A stretch of DNA of 6,586 nt from a bacterium (lineage in GTDB: Bacteria; Bdellovibrionota; FAC87; UBA2466). Numbering within the stretch: position 1 is the stretch's first letter; every line of letters starts with the position of its first letter. The stretch is taken from assembly GCA_022842225.1 (NCBI GenBank), contig JALHPX010000179.1, forward strand, positions 1 to 6,586. Direction: 5' to 3'. A program made the position numbers and the translations under genes. Under the pieces are notes generated by a model. It was given only the letters and a program-made list of their open reading frames with translations. It was not told the DNA's origin and did not search any database. Below are positions 5,176 through 6,586 of this stretch, in pieces.

Positions 5176-6315
5176 ATGAAGATACGCCTCTCACTATCGA
5201 CGACAGTCCTCTTGGTGTTTTTCCTAAGTCTTCCAACAAGTTGGGCAGGAAACGATTCTCCCACTCCTCTGTGGCGTAGCCGTGGAGCCATCGTAGTTTA
5301 CTGTGGAGCCCTAGTTGCTGGGGCAGCTTTCCCGGTGGTTAAGACACTGATGACCCCCCTGACGCCCGCCCAGCAGCGCTCAATGGCTTCTGTTGACTTA
5401 GATCACGACCGCCGTATTTCCGAAGTTGAAATGAATGGGCTGGGCACTTCAGCGTTGGTACAGCTCCTTCAGAGGGTTGAGCCAAACGAGCTGCCAAAAA
5501 TCATCGATGCGCTTACGGACGCCAAGCTTGGATGGGTCTTACTGGAGAGTCCAAGTGTCGAATGGAAAAATCAGTGGCTGTTGCCAATCGCGCAGAAAGA
5601 ACCTAAGCGCGTTGCTCGCATGATGCTTGCTTTACGAGAGCCAGACTCCAATATGCGGGACCGCAATGAATTGAATCTCCTAGAGGGTCTGCCCGATACT
5701 CTGAAGGCTTCGATACTGAAGCAGTGGAGACTCCTCGACGATAACGCCGGTCTCCCAGCTCCCGAGGACTCGAATACTGTCGGCGTGGGTCAGGACGATC
5801 GCTCGACGCTTGAGATCCCGCAGAATGGCTACATCTTCACCAACGCTGCTAAACACAAGCGGGTGCAGACTTTTGGTGTGGGGCCTTGCATCGCTGTCAC
5901 GCTGTGGGACCCTAAAACCCAATCCGGGGTACTAGCGCATGTGCATGCGAAGAACGCGGCCGAGGTTGCCCTCGATTTCGATCGCATGCTGGCTGAATTT
6001 CAAGTGAGAGGCATTGCGGTGAAAAATTTGGAAGTCGGCATGGTGGGCGGCTGGGACGAGCTTTCAAACGGTCTGGTTTTCAATATCCGCAACCGCTTGC
6101 TAGCCGCCGATATTCCAGCGGCTCAGTTCAAGTACGTAAATACGCTTCAGCGTGTGAATGGAAATATCGACGTGGAATTGGATTTATCCAGCGGTAAAGT
6201 CTCTATCTATACAGAAACGTCGAGCAACCGCACCCCTGCGCAAACCATGCAAGGCATTGAGGATACCGTGCAGTCCTTTGACCGCCCCATTGTTCGCCAC
6301 CCAGGAAGTCTCTAA
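5176..6315 (+). CDS. Membrane-targeted protein with EF-hand loop and C-terminal CheD-like deamidase domain
   Basis: The 379-residue protein starts at the ATG at 5176, which gives a standard Sec signal (MKIR, hydrophobic core 6-20, likely cleavage TSWA|GN after A24). A GTG frame start at 5128 would only add a 16-residue Cys-rich tail in front of it. A second hydrophobic helix lies at 37-55. A complete EF-hand calcium loop is at 74-85 (D74, D76, D78, R80, I81, S82, E85). A predicted helical region (about 90-190) follows. From about 200 to 349 the protein resembles CheD, the chemoreceptor glutamine deamidase: T232, C238 and H255 keep the T-x5-C-x16-H spacing of T. maritima CheD (T21, C27, H44), in GVGPCIAVTLWDP and LAHV. 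GIAVKNLEVGMVGG and the strand SGKVSIYTE also fit. If both helices span the membrane the domain is cytoplasmic; if the signal is cleaved and 37-55 is not a helix, it is periplasmic. The substrate is unknown. Confidence 0.8.
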   Translation: MKIRLSLSTTVLLVFFLSLPTSWAGNDSPTPLWRSRGAIVVYCGALVAGAAFPVVKTLMTPLTPAQQRSMASVDLDHDRRISEVEMNGLGTSALVQLLQRVEPNELPKIIDALTDAKLGWVLLESPSVEWKNQWLLPIAQKEPKRVARMMLALREPDSNMRDRNELNLLEGLPDTLKASILKQWRLLDDNAGLPAPEDSNTVGVGQDDRSTLEIPQNGYIFTNAAKHKRVQTFGVGPCIAVTLWDPKTQSGVLAHVHAKNAAEVALDFDRMLAEFQVRGIAVKNLEVGMVGGWDELSNGLVFNIRNRLLAADIPAAQFKYVNTLQRVNGNIDVELDLSSGKVSIYTETSSNRTPAQTMQGIEDTVQSFDRPIVRHPGSL

Positions 6316-6397
6316 GTTCTTGCCCCTTACGACTCTACGGGTCGTGACGCCGGCCTTCGATATTGGCAAACCAATGGGATTGGGTATGGGGGTTTAA

Positions 6398-6586
6398 ATG
6401 AAACGATTAGTATTGGGGATCTTCTGCGTCCTCGCGCTGACAGGGGTGTCGGCGCAAGCAGAATCTTATTCGGGCTACGCGCCTTTTCCGTCCGTCGGCA
6501 ATCGTGCCATTCGATTGGTTTGGAAAAAGCTAGATAAGTGCGGGCTTACTCGCACTAGCGCTTTTGATCCAGGTTTGCCTGCGCCG
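6398..6586 (+). CDS. N-terminal part of an exported protein (3' truncated)
   Basis: A frame from the ATG at 6398 runs open to the end of the window, giving 63 residues. GGGGG lies 5 bases before the ATG as a ribosome binding site. The first 21 residues form a clear Sec signal peptide: MKR, a hydrophobic stretch, then a signal peptidase I site SAQA|ES. The mature part begins SYSGYAPFPSVGNRA and contains one cysteine (C48). No family is recognisable from this fragment. It lies 82 bases downstream of the CheD-like gene on the same strand and may be cotranscribed with it. No strong terminator separates them. Confidence 0.75.
   Translation, partial: MKRLVLGIFCVLALTGVSAQAESYSGYAPFPSVGNRAIRLVWKKLDKCGLTRTSAFDPGLPAP

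Noticed and set aside
5091..5291. A 66-codon minus-strand frame upstream of and into the CheD-like gene.
   Set aside because: No ribosome binding site or recognisable domain, and it overlaps the signal peptide coding region on the opposite strand.
6329..6345. Short hairpin ACGAC/GTCGT after the CheD-like gene as a terminator.
   Set aside because: The stem is only 5-7 bp with a wobble pair and no T tract follows, so it is too weak to call.

Overview
The window has a base composition near 50% G+C and tightly packed genes on both strands. Two proteins at the right-hand end carry Sec-type signal sequences, and a RadD-type repair helicase and a glutathione S-transferase are present, so a Gram-negative chromosome is likely. 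The lineage cannot be fixed from the sequence; a Bdellovibrio-like or other proteobacterial relative is only a guess. There are no insertion sequences, tRNAs, rRNAs or CRISPR arrays.

Layout. Positions 1-252 (+) hold the tail of an unrecognised protein. It meets, tail to tail, a four-helix membrane protein (254-676, -) with a good promoter at 713-741. A glutathione S-transferase follows (763-1365, -). Positions 1423-1651 hold a compact metal-response module. It contains a 26-codon Cys-rich peptide gene (1465-1545, -) with a strong Shine-Dalgarno and its own intrinsic terminator. Two back-to-back MerR-type promoters follow, both with 20-bp spacers and dyads: one at 1564-1595 (-) drives the peptide, the other at 1620-1651 (+) drives a MerR-family regulator (1658-2077, +). 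A small 2-3 helix membrane protein comes next (2116-2325, +), one base from the end of radD (2327-4066, -). A YedA-like DMT/EamA exporter (4149-5084, +) diverges from radD. Then come a membrane-targeted protein joining an EF-hand loop to a CheD-like deamidase domain (5176-6315, +) and the start of another exported protein (6398-6586, +).

How the genes may work together. The clearest system is the regulator plus peptide pair. The regulator has the three-cysteine metal site of divalent-metal MerR sensors (C86, C121, C130), spaced as in Tn501 MerR. The peptide has the repeating pattern CxCxxCxCxxCxC expected of a miniature metallothionein. The inferred circuit is that metal activates the regulator, which switches on its own gene and the chelating peptide. 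No metal efflux pump or reductase lies in the window. The second notable item is the CheD-like domain, which keeps the Thr/Cys/His spacing of chemoreceptor glutamine deamidases but sits behind a signal peptide, a second hydrophobic helix and an EF-hand loop, with no chemotaxis gene nearby.
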